64,000 nucleotides of DNA from an uncultured Pelagibacteraceae bacterium (GCA_902586025.1 CACIFV010000002.1:1-64000); one strand, 5' to 3'; shown: positions 18,280 to 32,381, counted from the first letter of the stretch. Numbers and translations: made by a program. Notes: a model not told the origin generated them from the letters alone.

Positions 18280-19389
18280 ATGAAAAATTTTTATATTGCA
18301 AAATCTAGACGGCTTAGAGGAACGAAATATACTTCAAGAGTAGAAAAACAAGGTGTAACTTCTTATACTGTTTATAACCATATGTTATTACCAGCCTCAT
18401 TTGGAAGTATAGAAAGTCTATACCATCATTTAAAAGAAGATGTTCAAGTTTGGGACGCAGCTGTACAAAGACAACTTGAAATTTCTGGTAAAGATTCATC
18501 TAAATTGGTTCAGATGATGACTTGTAGAGATCTATCAAAAGCAAAAGAAGGAAGATGTTATTATTGTCCAATAATTGACAATAAAGGTGGAATAATAAAT
18601 GATCCTGTTGTTTTAAAATTATCTGATGAAAAATGGTGGATATCTTTATCAGATTCAGATGTTGGGCTTTATGCGAAAGGTTTAGCAATTGGTTATAATT
18701 TTGAAGTAGAGATCTCAGAACCAGATGTGGATATTTTTTCAGTCCAAGGTCCAAAATCATTCCAATTAATGGAGAAAGTATTAGGTCCAAAAATAAATGA
18801 ATTAAAATTTTTTGGGTTTGGATACTTCGAGTTTGGTGGTGCAGAACATTTAATTGCAAGATCTGGCTGGTCGAAACAAGGTGGATTTGAAGTTTATATG
18901 GAACATACAGAAGCTGGATTGGCTTTATATGATAAGTTATTTGAAGTTGGTGGAGAATTTAATGTTAAACCAGGATGTCCAAATTTAGTCGAAAGAATTG
19001 AAAGTTCTTTACTCTCGTGGGGAAATGATATTGACATCCATGATAATCCATTTGAGTGCGGATTTGATAAATATGTAAATTTAGATACTGGGATAGATTT
19101 TATTGGAAAAGATGCATTAAAAAAAATTAAAGCTGAAGGAATTAAGAAGAAATTAATGGGTGTAAAAATAAATGCTGAAGAAATAAGTGTTACAGGGTCA
19201 ATGAATTTAACTGATGAAAAAAATAATATTATTGGAGACCTAAGGTCAGGTTGTTATAATCCTACATTTAAGCAAGTTATTGGCATTGCAATGGTCAAAA
19301 AACCGTATTTTGAAGCTTCGCAAACATTCAAAATTGATATAAATGGCAAAAGTTTTGATGGAACAGTTTGCGATTTACCTTTCATTTAG
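18280..19389 (+). CDS. dmdA: Dimethylsulfoniopropionate demethylase
   Basis: A 369-residue GcvT-fold enzyme that moves a methyl group from DMSP to tetrahydrofolate, giving methylmercaptopropionate and 5-methyl-THF. Recognised by DmdA-specific wording: [74 protein letters not shown] and the C-terminal VCDLPFI. Ordinary glycine-cleavage T proteins differ at these points. A 66-bp AT-rich gap separates it from dmdB, large for this window; a TATAAC at about 18227 could be a -10 box of its own promoter (weak). asd follows 13 bp downstream. Confidence 0.95.
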   Translation: MKNFYIAKSRRLRGTKYTSRVEKQGVTSYTVYNHMLLPASFGSIESLYHHLKEDVQVWDAAVQRQLEISGKDSSKLVQMMTCRDLSKAKEGRCYYCPIIDNKGGIINDPVVLKLSDEKWWISLSDSDVGLYAKGLAIGYNFEVEISEPDVDIFSVQGPKSFQLMEKVLGPKINELKFFGFGYFEFGGAEHLIARSGWSKQGGFEVYMEHTEAGLALYDKLFEVGGEFNVKPGCPNLVERIESSLLSWGNDIDIHDNPFECGFDKYVNLDTGIDFIGKDALKKIKAEGIKKKLMGVKINAEEISVTGSMNLTDEKNNIIGDLRSGCYNPTFKQVIGIAMVKKPYFEASQTFKIDINGKSFDGTVCDLPFI

Positions 19390-19402
19390 TATAAATCTTT
19401 AA

Positions 19403-20413
19403 ATGACTAATATAGCTATCATCGGTGCAACCGGTAATGTTGGAAGAAAGACTCTAGAAGTTATAGAAAAAAAAGATATTAAATTTGATAACCTTTTTTT
19501 AGTAGCCTCTTCTAATAGTGCTGGAAAAAAAATAAGTTTTAAAGGTAAAGATTACGAAGTCCATGATCTTGAAAAATATGATTTTTCAAAAGCAAATATA
19601 ACTTTTTTTGCAGCTGGCGGTAAAATTGCAGAACAATACGCAGAAAATGCAGCAAAATTAACAACTGTAATTGATAATTCCAGTTTTTTTAGAATGGACC
19701 CCGATGTTCCACTTATTGTGCCTCAAGTGAATGCAGAAAAAATTAATGAAATGAAAAAAAATATTGTGGCAAATCCTAACTGCTCAACAGCTCAGTTAGT
19801 ATTAGCTCTTAAACCATTACATGATTTATATAAAATAAAAAGGGTGATAGTTTCTACCTATCAATCTGTTTCTGGAGGCGGAAAAGCACCTATGGATGAA
19901 TTGATTGAACAAACTAAATCTTATCTTGATGGAAATTCTGTTCAATCTAAAAATTTTACTAAACAAATAGCTTTCAATATAATTCCTCAAATTGATGTTT
20001 TTTCGAATGATGGATACACAAAAGAAGAATTGAAAATGACTAATGAAACAAAAAAAATACTGGACAATAATATAGAGCTAACAGCTACGTGCGTTAGAAT
20101 TCCTGTTCTTGTATCACATTCAGAGTCGGTAAATATAGAGTTTGAAAATCCTTATTCTCTAGAACAAATCAGAGAAGCATTAAATAATGCTGATGGTTGT
20201 AGAGTTATAGATAAAAGAGAAAATGGCGGATATAGTACACCAATAGAAGCAACTGGTAGTGATGAAACATTTATCTCAAGAATTAGAGATGATAAAACAA
20301 AAGAGAATTCAATTAACTTGTGGATCGTTTCAGATAACCTATTAAGAGGCGCCGCATTAAATTCTGTTGAAATTGCAGAAACAATAATGAAAGCACATCA
20401 AAATGGAAAATAA
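19403..20413 (+). CDS. asd: Aspartate-semialdehyde dehydrogenase
   Basis: A 336-residue NADPH enzyme converting aspartyl phosphate to aspartate semialdehyde, the branch point to lysine/DAP, threonine and methionine. GATGNVGRKTLEV (8-20) binds NADP and Cys127 in ANPNCSTAQLV is the nucleophile; SVSGGGKAPMDEL follows. The end overlaps sdhC by 11 bp, tying it to the TCA operon although it has no metabolic link to it. Only 13 bp separate it from dmdA. Confidence 0.96.
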   Translation: MTNIAIIGATGNVGRKTLEVIEKKDIKFDNLFLVASSNSAGKKISFKGKDYEVHDLEKYDFSKANITFFAAGGKIAEQYAENAAKLTTVIDNSSFFRMDPDVPLIVPQVNAEKINEMKKNIVANPNCSTAQLVLALKPLHDLYKIKRVIVSTYQSVSGGGKAPMDELIEQTKSYLDGNSVQSKNFTKQIAFNIIPQIDVFSNDGYTKEELKMTNETKKILDNNIELTATCVRIPVLVSHSESVNIEFENPYSLEQIREALNNADGCRVIDKRENGGYSTPIEATGSDETFISRIRDDKTKENSINLWIVSDNLLRGAALNSVEIAETIMKAHQNGK

Positions 20414-20783
20414 TCCTTTATCTCCTCATATTCAAATTTATAGATGGCATGTTTCATCTTTGGTTTCAATATCTCATAGAATTACAGGAATAATAAATAT
20501 ATTAGCAATAACTTTAATTTGTATTTTTTTTATATTTTTTTCATTTAGCGAAGGAAGTCATGAATTTATAAAATTATTCCTCCAATCTATTATTGGAAAA
20601 TTTTTCATATTGGGTATTACATGGTCTTTTAGTTTTCAAATCTTAAGTGAGATAAGACATTTAATAATGGATTTTGGTTATGGATTTGAATTAAAAACTA
20701 CAAAGATTACTGGCTTGATTGTAATATTTGGATCTTTTGTATTAACCGTTTCAATTTATTTAATAGGAAGAAATTTATTGTAA
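20403..20783 (+). CDS. sdhC: Succinate dehydrogenase cytochrome b556 subunit
   Basis: A 126-residue membrane anchor with three hydrophobic helices. It has PLSPHIQIYRW, the SISHRITGI heme/quinone motif, and the conserved His in EIRHLIMDFGYG that is the likely heme b ligand. It starts inside the end of asd (11-bp overlap) and its last base is the first of sdhD. Together with SdhD it holds SdhAB at the inner membrane and passes electrons to ubiquinone. Confidence 0.95.
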   Translation: MENNPLSPHIQIYRWHVSSLVSISHRITGIINILAITLICIFFIFFSFSEGSHEFIKLFLQSIIGKFFILGITWSFSFQILSEIRHLIMDFGYGFELKTTKITGLIVIFGSFVLTVSIYLIGRNLL

Positions 20784-21112
20784 TGAGAGCAGTAACAAAA
20801 AAGTGGGTATTTCTAAAAGTGAGTTCTCTCATATTAGTACCTTTGATGTTATGGTTTGCTTTAAATTTGGTTAGTATTTACGATAAAAGTTACTTAGAGA
20901 TATTAACTTTTCTAACTTCTCAACCTTCAAAGTTCATATTTAGTGTTTTTCTTATTTTTGCTTACTTTTTCTCGGCATTAAGCATAAGTGAGGTTTTTGA
21001 AGACTATATTAAGGACGAAAAAATCAAAAATGCCGCAAACAAAGCTATAAATTTTTTTGCTATAACAATTCCTTTAATTACAATATTTGCGGTATTTAAA
21101 CTAACTATATGA
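20783..21112 (+). CDS. sdhD: Succinate dehydrogenase hydrophobic anchor subunit
   Basis: A 109-residue protein with three membrane segments (about 15-35, 48-68 and 85-107). SdhD sequences are poorly conserved; the call rests on size, topology and its exact place between sdhC and sdhA. The usual heme-ligand His is not obvious in this chain. Overlaps of 1 bp with sdhC and 4 bp with sdhA point to coupled translation. Confidence 0.88.
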   Translation: MRAVTKKWVFLKVSSLILVPLMLWFALNLVSIYDKSYLEILTFLTSQPSKFIFSVFLIFAYFFSALSISEVFEDYIKDEKIKNAANKAINFFAITIPLITIFAVFKLTI

Positions 21113-22884
21113 AATCTTATAATATTATAGATCATGAATACGATGTCGTTGTGCTTGGTGCTGGAGGTTCTGGCCTAAGAGCTGCAGTTGGCTTAAGTGA
21201 AGCTGGATTAAAAACTGCATGCATTTCTAAAGTCTTTCCAACTAGAAGTCATACATCAGCTGCACAAGGTGGAATTTCAGCAGCCCTTGGAAATATGGGA
21301 GAAGATGATTGGCGTTGGCATATGTACGATACTGTAAAAGGAGCAGATTGGTTAGGCGATCAAGATAGTATTGAATACTTGTGTAAGGAAGCTCCAAAAG
21401 CAGTATTAGAATTAGAAAAGTATGGTGTTCCTTTTAGCAGAACTGAAGACGGAAAAATTTATCAAAGACCATTTGGAGGAATGACAAAAAATTATGGAAA
21501 TGGAATTGTACAAAGAACTTGTGCTGCAGCAGACAGAACTGGTCATGCAATTCTTCATACATTGTATGGTCAAGCACTTAAACATAACACAGAATTTTTT
21601 ATAGAATATTTTGCATTAGACTTAATTATGAAAGATGGACAATGTAAAGGTTTAATTGCTTGGAATTTAAATGACGGAACTATTCATCGTTTTAGATCTC
21701 ACATAACAATTATAGCCACAGGAGGATATGGGAAAGTGTATTACTCAGCAACATCCGCACATACTTGTACTGGTGATGGTAATGCAATGGTATTAAGAGC
21801 TGGATTACCTCTTCAAGATATGGAGTTTGTACAATTTCACCCAACAGGAATATATGGACATGGAACACTTATTTCTGAAGGTGTAAGAGGTGAAGGTGGA
21901 TATTTGGTAAACTCTAAAGGTGAGAGATTTATGGAAAGATATGCTCCTAACGCTAAAGATCTTGCATCAAGAGATGTAGTTAGCAGATCAATGTCAATTG
22001 AAATAAATGAGGGAAGAGGTGTTGGTAAAGATCAAGACCATGTTCATTTGTATTTAAGTCATTTAGATAAAAAAGTTATTGAAGATAGATTGCCAGGAAT
22101 TACAGAAGCAGCAAGATTATTTGCAAATGTAGATGTAACTAAAGAGCCAATACCAGTTGTTCCAACAGTTCATTATAATATGGGCGGTATACCAACAAAT
22201 TATAAAGCTGAAGTTTTAACAGTAAATGGGTCTCAAAAAACAGTCCCAGGTTTGATGGCGATTGGTGAGGCTGCGTGTGTATCTGTGCATGGAGCAAATA
22301 GATTAGGTTCAAATTCACTTATTGATTTGGTTGTTTTTGGAAGAGCTGCAGCTAAGAGAGCAGCGGAATCAGTAAAACCTGGTACGCCTCACGAAGAAGT
22401 TAGTGAAAGCGAAACTGAAAAATGTCTAAATAGATTTGATAAACTAAGGTATGCAGAGGGAGATAACGGAACCGCTGAACTTAGACTGGCGATGCAAAAA
22501 ACAATGCAGTCTAAATGTGCTGTATTTAGAACTGAAAAGAATCTTAAAGAGGGTGTGGATGAGATCAGAAAAACTTATGACGGCATGGAGTCGATTTCTG
22601 TTAAAGATAAATCATTGGTATTCAATACTGATTTAGTTGAGACTTTAGAGTTTGATAATTTAATTAGACAAGCGATAACAACGGTAGATTCTGCATATCA
22701 CAGAAAAGAAAGCAGAGGAGCTCATGCTCGTGAAGATTATCCGAAAAGAAATGATGAAAAATTTATGAAACATACATTATCTTGGTGTGATGGAAAAAAT
22801 ACTAAAATTGAATACAGAGATGTACATACTTCAACACTAACAAATGAAGTCCAATATTTTCCTCCTCAAGAAAGAGTGTATTAA
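21109..22884 (+). CDS. sdhA: Succinate dehydrogenase flavoprotein subunit
   Basis: A 591-residue FAD subunit that oxidises succinate to fumarate. [16 protein letters not shown] binds [19 protein letters not shown] carries the His for covalent FAD attachment; [13 protein letters not shown] and the C-terminal [14 protein letters not shown] are signature segments. It starts with ATG overlapping the sdhD stop by 4 bp, and sdhB begins on its last base. Confidence 0.98.
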   Translation: MKSYNIIDHEYDVVVLGAGGSGLRAAVGLSEAGLKTACISKVFPTRSHTSAAQGGISAALGNMGEDDWRWHMYDTVKGADWLGDQDSIEYLCKEAPKAVLELEKYGVPFSRTEDGKIYQRPFGGMTKNYGNGIVQRTCAAADRTGHAILHTLYGQALKHNTEFFIEYFALDLIMKDGQCKGLIAWNLNDGTIHRFRSHITIIATGGYGKVYYSATSAHTCTGDGNAMVLRAGLPLQDMEFVQFHPTGIYGHGTLISEGVRGEGGYLVNSKGERFMERYAPNAKDLASRDVVSRSMSIEINEGRGVGKDQDHVHLYLSHLDKKVIEDRLPGITEAARLFANVDVTKEPIPVVPTVHYNMGGIPTNYKAEVLTVNGSQKTVPGLMAIGEAACVSVHGANRLGSNSLIDLVVFGRAAAKRAAESVKPGTPHEEVSESETEKCLNRFDKLRYAEGDNGTAELRLAMQKTMQSKCAVFRTEKNLKEGVDEIRKTYDGMESISVKDKSLVFNTDLVETLEFDNLIRQAITTVDSAYHRKESRGAHAREDYPKRNDEKFMKHTLSWCDGKNTKIEYRDVHTSTLTNEVQYFPPQERVY

Positions 22885-23657
22885 TGGTTCAATTAAATTT
22901 ACCACAAAACTCAAAAGTTAATAAAGGTAAATATTTTAAAGACAAAACTGGTTCAAAGAATATTAGAAAAGTCAATGTTTATAGATGGGATCCATCCACT
23001 GGAGAGAACCCAAGGATAGACACATATGAAGTAGATATGGATAATTGTCCATCTAAAGTTTTAGATATACTAAATAAAATTAAAAACGAAATAGATCCAA
23101 CACTTGCATATAGAAGATCTTGTGCGCATGGAGTTTGTGGTTCATGTGCAATGAATATGGGTGGAAAAAATGGTCTTGCATGCACTAAGCCACATGCAGA
23201 AATTAAGGGAGATATAGATATATACCCTTTGCCTCACTTAAAAGTAAAAAAAGATTTAATAGGAGACTTAAGTGGATTATATAAACAATACCAATCTATT
23301 GAGCCTTGGTTAAAAAATAATTCAAAAAGTGAAACAACAGAGATTCATCAATCTCAAGAAGATAGAGCTAAACTTGATGGAGCTTATGAATGTATAATGT
23401 GTGCTTGTTGTTCTACTTCATGTCCTAGTTATTGGTGGAATGGCGATAAGTATTTAGGTCCTGCAGTTTTATTACAAGCTTATAGATGGATAATGGATAG
23501 CAGAGACGAAGATAGAAAGGAAAGACTTCAAAAGGTTGCAGATGAACTTAAGCTTTATAGATGCCACACGATCTTGAACTGCACTAACGCATGTCCAAAA
23601 GGATTAAATCCAGCAAAAGCTATTGCTGAGATAAAGAAAATGCTTGCAACCACATAA
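22884..23657 (+). CDS. sdhB: Succinate dehydrogenase iron-sulfur subunit
   Basis: A 257-residue electron-transfer subunit. The [2Fe-2S] ligands lie in [13 protein letters not shown] and the following GLAC; the [4Fe-4S] and [3Fe-4S] clusters use [12 protein letters not shown] and the later [17 protein letters not shown]. All expected cysteines are present. Last gene of sdhCDAB; mmsA follows after 20 bp. Confidence 0.98.
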   Translation: MVQLNLPQNSKVNKGKYFKDKTGSKNIRKVNVYRWDPSTGENPRIDTYEVDMDNCPSKVLDILNKIKNEIDPTLAYRRSCAHGVCGSCAMNMGGKNGLACTKPHAEIKGDIDIYPLPHLKVKKDLIGDLSGLYKQYQSIEPWLKNNSKSETTEIHQSQEDRAKLDGAYECIMCACCSTSCPSYWWNGDKYLGPAVLLQAYRWIMDSRDEDRKERLQKVADELKLYRCHTILNCTNACPKGLNPAKAIAEIKKMLATT

Positions 23658-23677
23658 TTACTTATTTAAATACATCC

Positions 23678-26138
<2,461 letters not shown>

Positions 26139-26141
26139 TTA

Positions 26142-27302
26142 ATGAATATTCACGAACACCAAGCAAAGAATATACTTAGAAAATATGGAGCTAAAGTTCC
26201 GGATGGAGTTTATGCTCTAGATGTAAATGAATTACTGGAAAAAGCTAAAAATCTAAAAACTGATAAATATGTGTTGAAAGCACAAATTCATGCTGGAGGC
26301 AGAGGTAAAGCTGGTGGAGTTAAAATAGTAAATGATTTAAATAGTCTTGAAACAGAGGCAAAATCCTTGCTTGGAAAAAAATTAATCACTCATCAGACAG
26401 GACCTAGTGGAAGAATTGTTAAAAGATTATATGTCGAAGTTTCATCTAACATTGATAAAGAATTTTATTTGTCTTGCGTTGTAGATCGTGCGAGCTCAAA
26501 GATAGCTTTTATCTCAAGTGATCAAGGGGGTATGGATATAGAGGAAGTCGCAATCAATTCTCCTGAGAAAATTTTAACAACAAAAGTAGATTTAGATAAC
26601 GAAATATCTGATGAAAATTGTAATAAAATAATAAGTATTTTTAATCTAGGTGAAGAAACAAAAGAACAAGGAATTAGTCTAATCAAGTCCATATACAAAT
26701 TATTTATAGAAACGGATGCTAATCTAATTGAAATTAATCCTTTAATTTTAACAAAAGAAAAAGAGTTGATTTGTTTAGATGCAAAAATGAATTTTGACGG
26801 AAATGCTTTATTCAGACATCCAGAGCTAATTGAGTTGAGAGACCTCAATGAAGAAGAAGAAACAGAGATAGAAGCTAGCAAGCATGATTTAGCATATATT
26901 AAACTTGATGGAACAATTGGATGCATGGTTAATGGAGCTGGGCTTGCAATGGCAACTATGGACATAATTAAATTATATGGAAAGGAGCCAGCAAATTTTT
27001 TAGATGTTGGTGGTGGTGCTTCTAAAGAAAAAGTGGCGGCTGCTTTTAAAATAATTTTATCAGATAAAAATGTTAAAGGAATATTGATTAATATTTTTGG
27101 TGGAATAATGAGATGTGATGTTCTTGCCCAAGGTGTTGTGGATGCAGCAAAAGAAATAAAAATGAATGTTCCTTTAGTTGTAAGATTGGCCGGAACAAAT
27201 TTTGAAGAGGGAAAAAAAATACTTGATAATTCAGGTCTCGAGTTAATTTCTGCATCTGATTTATCGGATGCTGCTAAAAAAATTGTAGAGGCTATTAAAT
27301 AA
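26142..27302 (+). CDS. sucC: Succinyl-CoA synthetase beta subunit
   Basis: A 386-residue ATP-grasp subunit of the enzyme that makes ATP (or GTP) from succinyl-Co[16 protein letters not shown] opens the protein, [12 protein letters not shown] binds nucleotide, and [11 protein letters not shown] and [13 protein letters not shown] are the classic signature. A 268-codon open frame on the opposite strand is only a shadow of this AT-rich gene. sucD starts directly after its stop codon. Confidence 0.98.
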   Translation: MNIHEHQAKNILRKYGAKVPDGVYALDVNELLEKAKNLKTDKYVLKAQIHAGGRGKAGGVKIVNDLNSLETEAKSLLGKKLITHQTGPSGRIVKRLYVEVSSNIDKEFYLSCVVDRASSKIAFISSDQGGMDIEEVAINSPEKILTTKVDLDNEISDENCNKIISIFNLGEETKEQGISLIKSIYKLFIETDANLIEINPLILTKEKELICLDAKMNFDGNALFRHPELIELRDLNEEEETEIEASKHDLAYIKLDGTIGCMVNGAGLAMATMDIIKLYGKEPANFLDVGGGASKEKVAAAFKIILSDKNVKGILINIFGGIMRCDVLAQGVVDAAKEIKMNVPLVVRLAGTNFEEGKKILDNSGLELISASDLSDAAKKIVEAIK

Positions 27303-28178
27303 ATGTCAGTTTTAGTTAATAAAAACACGAAGTTAATTTGCCAGGGTTTTACAGGTAGTCACGGAACTTTTCATTCAGAGCAAGCAATTAAATATGGAAC
27401 AAATTTAGTCGGAGGAGTTACACCAAAAAAAGGTGGTCAAACTCATCTAGATAGACCAGTATTTAATACAGTAAAGGAAGCAGTCGATGGAACTGGTGCC
27501 AACGCAACTATGATTTATGTTCCTGCGAAATTTGCATCTGCAGCAATCATAGAGGCCATTGAAGCTAACTTAGAATTAATCGTTTGTATCACTGAGGGTA
27601 TACCAGTTCTTGATATGATTAAGGTCAAAAAAAAGTTACTTAATTCAAAATCAAGATTAATCGGTCCCAATTGTCCAGGGATAATTACGCCTGATGAATG
27701 CAAGATCGGAATAATGCCAGGAAATATACATAAAAAGGGTTCTGTTGGTATTGTATCAAGATCTGGAACTTTGACCTATGAGGCTGTCGCACAAACTACA
27801 GAGAATGATTTGGGACAATCAACATGTATAGGTATAGGTGGTGATCCAATAAATGGTACGAACTTCATTGATTGTTTAGATTTATTTTTAAAGGATGAGG
27901 AAACTAAATCAATTTTAATGATTGGTGAAATAGGAGGATCAGCTGAAGAAGAAGCAGCTGAATTTGTAAAAAATCATGAAATAAAAAAACCCATGGTTGG
28001 TTTTATTGCAGGTGTTACAGCACCGCCGGGTAGAAGAATGGGACATGCAGGCGCCATAATATCAGGTGGCAAAGGTGGGGCCAAAGATAAGATCAAAAAA
28101 ATGGAAGATTGTGGTATAGAAGTTGCCACATCCCCTTCAGAAATTGGAAAAACATTGTTAAATAAATTGTCCAATTGA
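27303..28178 (+). CDS. sucD: Succinyl-CoA synthetase alpha subunit
   Basis: A 291-residue subunit that binds CoA and carries the phosphohistidine. [16 protein letters not shown] and [10 protein letters not shown] form the CoA site, [10 protein letters not shown] and [10 protein letters not shown] are signatures, and His248 in [14 protein letters not shown] is the phosphorylated residue. It pairs with SucC immediately upstream. A 30-bp gap leads to sucA. Confidence 0.98.
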   Translation: MSVLVNKNTKLICQGFTGSHGTFHSEQAIKYGTNLVGGVTPKKGGQTHLDRPVFNTVKEAVDGTGANATMIYVPAKFASAAIIEAIEANLELIVCITEGIPVLDMIKVKKKLLNSKSRLIGPNCPGIITPDECKIGIMPGNIHKKGSVGIVSRSGTLTYEAVAQTTENDLGQSTCIGIGGDPINGTNFIDCLDLFLKDEETKSILMIGEIGGSAEEEAAEFVKNHEIKKPMVGFIAGVTAPPGRRMGHAGAIISGGKGGAKDKIKKMEDCGIEVATSPSEIGKTLLNKLSN

Positions 28179-28208
28179 AAACAAAATTTAGTATTATATT
28201 AAAATAAA

Positions 28209-31106
28209 ATGAGCTCTCCTAAAAATCTGGAATATAAAAAAACATCATTTCTAAATAAAGCTAATAGTGCATTTATTGAGGAAATGTATGTAAAATTTAT
28301 AAATAAAGATCCATCTCTCTCTGAAAGTTGGATTGAATATTTCTCAAGTGTAGATGAGGATATGAAGATATTAGTCGACGAGATAAATGGACCGTCATGG
28401 AAACCTTTTTCAAAAAAAATTAATATTGAGGATGTCGAGAAAACAGCTAAAGAAAATGAAAAAAACAAAGATAATTCTAGCAAGTTTAATTTTCAAGTAA
28501 TTGCAAATTCAAATAAAAATTCAATAAGTGCCGTAGCCCTGATAAGAGCTTATCGCTTAAGGGGACATCTATTATCAAAATTAGATCCTTTAGAATTGAT
28601 GAAGTCAGAATATTTAGACGAATTACATCCTGAGTACTATGGTTTTAAAAAAGAAGATTATGACAAAGAAATTTTTCTAAACGGAATAATAAATAAAAAA
28701 AGTGCAAATATTAGAGAAATACTGAAGTTTTTAAAAAAAACTTATTGTGGTCCTATAGGTTATGAATATATGCATATTTCAAATCCAACTGAGAGAATGT
28801 GGTTTAGAGATAGGGTTGAAAAAGATGAAAATGCACTCAAGTTTACAAAAAATGGAAAGCAAGCGATTTTAAATAAACTAATACAAGCAGAGGGCTTTGA
28901 AAAATTTTTAAACACAAAATATGTTGGTACTAAAAGATTTGGTTTAGATGGCGGAGAAAGTCTAATACCTGCTCTTGAGCAAATTATAAAAATTGGAGGA
29001 CAATCTAAAATAAAAGAAGTTAAAATAGGAATGTCACACAGAGGAAGACTAAATGTTTTAGCAAACGTTTTACAAAAATCTTATAAAAGAATTTTTAATG
29101 AATTTGCTGGTGAAATGGATGGATCAGAAGATGGCGCTGGAGATGTAAAATACCATTTAGGAGCTTCATCTGATAGAGAATTTGATGGAAATCCTGTACA
29201 CGTAAGTTTAACAGATAATCCTTCACACTTAGAGGCGGTTAATCCTGTTGTTCTTGGGCAAACTAGAGCTAAACAATTTTTCCACAAAGACAAACAAAGA
29301 AATAAAGTTATACCAATATTAATTCACGGTGATGCAGCATTTGCAGGACAAGGAATAGTGGCAGAGTGCTTTGCAATGTCTGGACTCCCTGGTCATAACA
29401 CTGGAGGGACAATCCATATTATTGTTAACAACCAAATTGGATTTACAACAAGTCCAAGATTTGCGCGATCCTCTCCTTATCCATCTGACGTAGGTAAAAT
29501 GGTTGATGCACCAATCATCCATGTTAATGGAGATGACCCTGAAGCAGTAGTTTACGCAACTAGAATAGCAACTGAATTTAGATTAAAATTTAATCGCGAT
29601 GTTGTAATTGATTTAATATGTTACAGAAGATTTGGACATAATGAGGGAGATGAGCCATCTTTCACCCAACCACTTATGTACAAAAAAATTAGATCTCATC
29701 CATCTACAATTAAAATTTATGGTCAAAAGCTTGTAAATGAAGGGCTTTTTTCGAAAAAAGATTTAGATCAGCAAATAGGTGATTTTAAAAATTTATTAGA
29801 CGACCAATTTAAAAATGCGAAAGATTATAAACCTAAAATTAGATGGTTTGAGGGGACTTGGTCGAGATATAAACCCGAAAGAGGTAAAGATAAAAGAGGT
29901 GTGACTGGATCAGATTTAAAAATTTTAAATAATATTTCTGACAGAATACATGTTTTTCCAACTGATAAAAATATTCACAAAACCATTGCAAAAATCATGG
30001 AAAATAGAAAAAAAACTATTAATGAAGGTTCAGGTATTGATTGGGCAACAGCTGAGTCCTTGGCATTTGGTTCATTATTGGTTGAAGGTTATCCAGTAAG
30101 GTTAGTAGGTCAGGACTCTGGTAGAGGCACCTTTAGTCAAAGACACTCAGTTTTAAGAAATCAAATTGATAATTCAAGGTACATACCTTTAAACAATATA
30201 TCTAGTAACCAAAAAAATTTTGAAATTGTAGATAGTTTTTTATCTGAACTTGCAGTTTTAGGATTTGAATATGGATACAGTTTAGTAGAACCGAATACAT
30301 TGACAATTTGGGAAGCTCAATTTGGTGATTTTGCAAATGGTGCTCAAGTAATTATTGATCAATTTATATCATCTGGTGAAAGAAAGTGGAAACGAGCATC
30401 AGGACTAGTTATGTTATTACCCCATGGTTATGAAGGACAAGGTCCAGAACACTCCTCTGCAAGATTAGAGAGATTTTTACAATTATGTGCAAATGATAAT
30501 TTACAAGTTATGAATTGCACTACACCTGCAAATTATTTTCATGCTTTAAGAAGACAGATGCACCGTGATTTTAGAAAACCATTAATCATAATGACACCTA
30601 AGTCACTTTTAAGAAACAAATATTGTGTATCAAATTTAGAGGATTTTAGTAAACAAAATTCTTTCCATAGAGTTCTATGGGATCATGCTAGCGATGCAAA
30701 GCAAAAAGGGTTTATTAAGTTAAAAGACGACAAAAAAATTAGAAAAGTTATATTGTGCTCTGGAAAAATTTATTTTGATCTTCTTGCGGCAAGAGAGAAA
30801 CTAAAAATCAATGATGTGATTTTGTATAGAATTGAACAACTATATCCCTTCCCTGCAAAAAGTTTGGTTAAAGAACTAAAACCATTTGCAAAAAATGCAA
30901 AATTTTATTGGTGCCAAGAGGAGCCTAAAAATATGGGTGCTTGGTTTGCTGTTAGAGATTATATACAATGGACATTAGAGACTATTAAGGCTAAAAACAA
31001 TTCAATTTCTTACATTGGAAGAAGTCCAGATGCTACACCTGCTACAGGTTATGCAAGAAGACACAATTCCGAACAACAAGAAATTATAAATAAAGTATTT
31101 GAATAA
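28209..31106 (+). CDS. sucA: 2-oxoglutarate dehydrogenase E1 component
   Basis: A 965-residue thiamine-diphosphate decarboxylase feeding the 2-oxoglutarate dehydrogenase complex. The N terminus has the E1o-specific binding segment (NSAFIEEMYVKF, SWIEYFSS). GMSHRGRLNVLANV, HGDAAFAGQGIVAE and NNQIGFTTSP form the active site and TPP/Mg region; RRFGHNEGDEPSFTQP and HGYEGQGPEHSSARLERF follow. Length is close to the alphaproteobacterial norm. sucB begins on the next base after its stop. Confidence 0.98.
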   Translation: MSSPKNLEYKKTSFLNKANSAFIEEMYVKFINKDPSLSESWIEYFSSVDEDMKILVDEINGPSWKPFSKKINIEDVEKTAKENEKNKDNSSKFNFQVIANSNKNSISAVALIRAYRLRGHLLSKLDPLELMKSEYLDELHPEYYGFKKEDYDKEIFLNGIINKKSANIREILKFLKKTYCGPIGYEYMHISNPTERMWFRDRVEKDENALKFTKNGKQAILNKLIQAEGFEKFLNTKYVGTKRFGLDGGESLIPALEQIIKIGGQSKIKEVKIGMSHRGRLNVLANVLQKSYKRIFNEFAGEMDGSEDGAGDVKYHLGASSDREFDGNPVHVSLTDNPSHLEAVNPVVLGQTRAKQFFHKDKQRNKVIPILIHGDAAFAGQGIVAECFAMSGLPGHNTGGTIHIIVNNQIGFTTSPRFARSSPYPSDVGKMVDAPIIHVNGDDPEAVVYATRIATEFRLKFNRDVVIDLICYRRFGHNEGDEPSFTQPLMYKKIRSHPSTIKIYGQKLVNEGLFSKKDLDQQIGDFKNLLDDQFKNAKDYKPKIRWFEGTWSRYKPERGKDKRGVTGSDLKILNNISDRIHVFPTDKNIHKTIAKIMENRKKTINEGSGIDWATAESLAFGSLLVEGYPVRLVGQDSGRGTFSQRHSVLRNQIDNSRYIPLNNISSNQKNFEIVDSFLSELAVLGFEYGYSLVEPNTLTIWEAQFGDFANGAQVIIDQFISSGERKWKRASGLVMLLPHGYEGQGPEHSSARLERFLQLCANDNLQVMNCTTPANYFHALRRQMHRDFRKPLIIMTPKSLLRNKYCVSNLEDFSKQNSFHRVLWDHASDAKQKGFIKLKDDKKIRKVILCSGKIYFDLLAAREKLKINDVILYRIEQLYPFPAKSLVKELKPFAKNAKFYWCQEEPKNMGAWFAVRDYIQWTLETIKAKNNSISYIGRSPDATPATGYARRHNSEQQEIINKVFE

Positions 31107-32381
31107 ATGAGTGAAAAAATATTAGTTCCAGTTTTGGGAGAAAGTATTACAGAGGCTACAGTCACGAAATGGTTAAAGAAAAAAGGTGATAATGTAGTTG
31201 CTGATGAAGCAGTAGTAGAATTAGAGACTGACAAAGTAAACTTAGAAGTTCCTGCACCTGCAAGTGGTGTTATATCAGAGATCAACTCAAAAGATGGTGA
31301 TACAGTTGAGGTTGGAACTGTATTAGGGATGATTTCAGAAGGTAGTGCTCTTAAAGAAGAAAAGAAAGCTGAGCCAATTAAAGAAAATGTTGAAAAAAAT
31401 AATGTAATAAATTTAGAAATCGAAAAGAAAAAAGATGCAAAAAAAAATCAAGAGCCTTTATTGCTTGATGAAGAACCATTGGTATTAACTGATGAAGTTG
31501 AAGAAACCAAATCTATTAAACAGAATAAAACACTTTCTCCTGCCGTAAGAAAAATGGTTGTTGAAAATAAAATTAATTTAGATGAAGTAAAAGGGACAGG
31601 TAAAGATGGTAGAATTTTAAAAGGTGATTTAATAAGTTTAATGGGAACTAATCCTCAACCTAACGAAAGAAAAATTCAATACGGTGAAGAAGAACGAATT
31701 AAAATGTCAAGACTAAGACAAACGATTGCTAAACGTTTAAAAGAAGCTCAAAATAATGCCGCTATGCTCACAACGTTTAATGAAGTTGATATGTCAAATA
31801 TAATTTCAATGAGAAAAGATAACCAGGAAGATTTCCAAAACAGTTATGGAATTAAACTTGGCTTTATGTCCTTTTTTGTAAAAGCTTGTATAGTTGGATT
31901 AAAATTATTTCCTGCAATAAATGCTGAAGTTGAAAATGAAGAAATGGTTTATAAAAACTATTATAATGTGAGCTTTGCAGTCGGAACTGAAAAAGGATTA
32001 GTAGTTCCGGTATTAAAAAATGCTGATGAAATGTCTTTTGCGGACATTGAAAAAAACATAAAAGATCTGTCAGACAAAGCAAAAAATGGTAGTCTTACTA
32101 TAGAGGATCTTCAAGGGGGAACATTTACAATTAGCAACGGAGGTGTTTATGGATCAATGTTATCTACTCCTATTTTAAACCCTCCACAGTCAGCAGTTCT
32201 TGGAATGCATAATATTGTTGAAAGACCCGTTGTTGTTGATGGTGAGATAAAAGCTAGACCTGTAATGTTTTTAGCATTGTCTTATGATCATAGAATAATT
32301 GATGGAAAAGAGTCTGTAAGTTTTTTAAAAACTGTTAAAGAAAACTTAGAAGACCCAAGAAAGTTATTTTTAAATTTATAA
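31107..32381 (+). CDS. sucB: 2-oxoglutarate dehydrogenase E2 (dihydrolipoyl succinyltransferase)
   Basis: A 424-residue acyltransferase. One lipoyl domain (1-75) carries the lipoylated Lys43 in ELETDKVNLEV; a Lys/Glu-rich linker leads to a peripheral-subunit-binding domain (LSPAVRKMVVENKI to GKDGRILKGDL, about 143-176); then comes the catalytic domain ending in SYDHRIIDGKESVSFL with the active-site His. It connects the E1 just upstream and the E3 just downstream. Confidence 0.97.
   Translation: MSEKILVPVLGESITEATVTKWLKKKGDNVVADEAVVELETDKVNLEVPAPASGVISEINSKDGDTVEVGTVLGMISEGSALKEEKKAEPIKENVEKNNVINLEIEKKKDAKKNQEPLLLDEEPLVLTDEVEETKSIKQNKTLSPAVRKMVVENKINLDEVKGTGKDGRILKGDLISLMGTNPQPNERKIQYGEEERIKMSRLRQTIAKRLKEAQNNAAMLTTFNEVDMSNIISMRKDNQEDFQNSYGIKLGFMSFFVKACIVGLKLFPAINAEVENEEMVYKNYYNVSFAVGTEKGLVVPVLKNADEMSFADIEKNIKDLSDKAKNGSLTIEDLQGGTFTISNGGVYGSMLSTPILNPPQSAVLGMHNIVERPVVVDGEIKARPVMFLALSYDHRIIDGKESVSFLKTVKENLEDPRKLFLNL

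Noticed and set aside
18280..19389. Glycine-cleavage T protein (gcvT) instead of dmdA
   Set aside because: Several DmdA-specific segments and the neighbouring dmdB and dmdC favour DMSP demethylase; no gcvH or gcvP is nearby.
26522..27328. 268-codon open frame on the minus strand
   Set aside because: It lies fully opposite sucC/sucD, has Ser/Ile-rich composition with no family motif, and sucC has complete family motifs.
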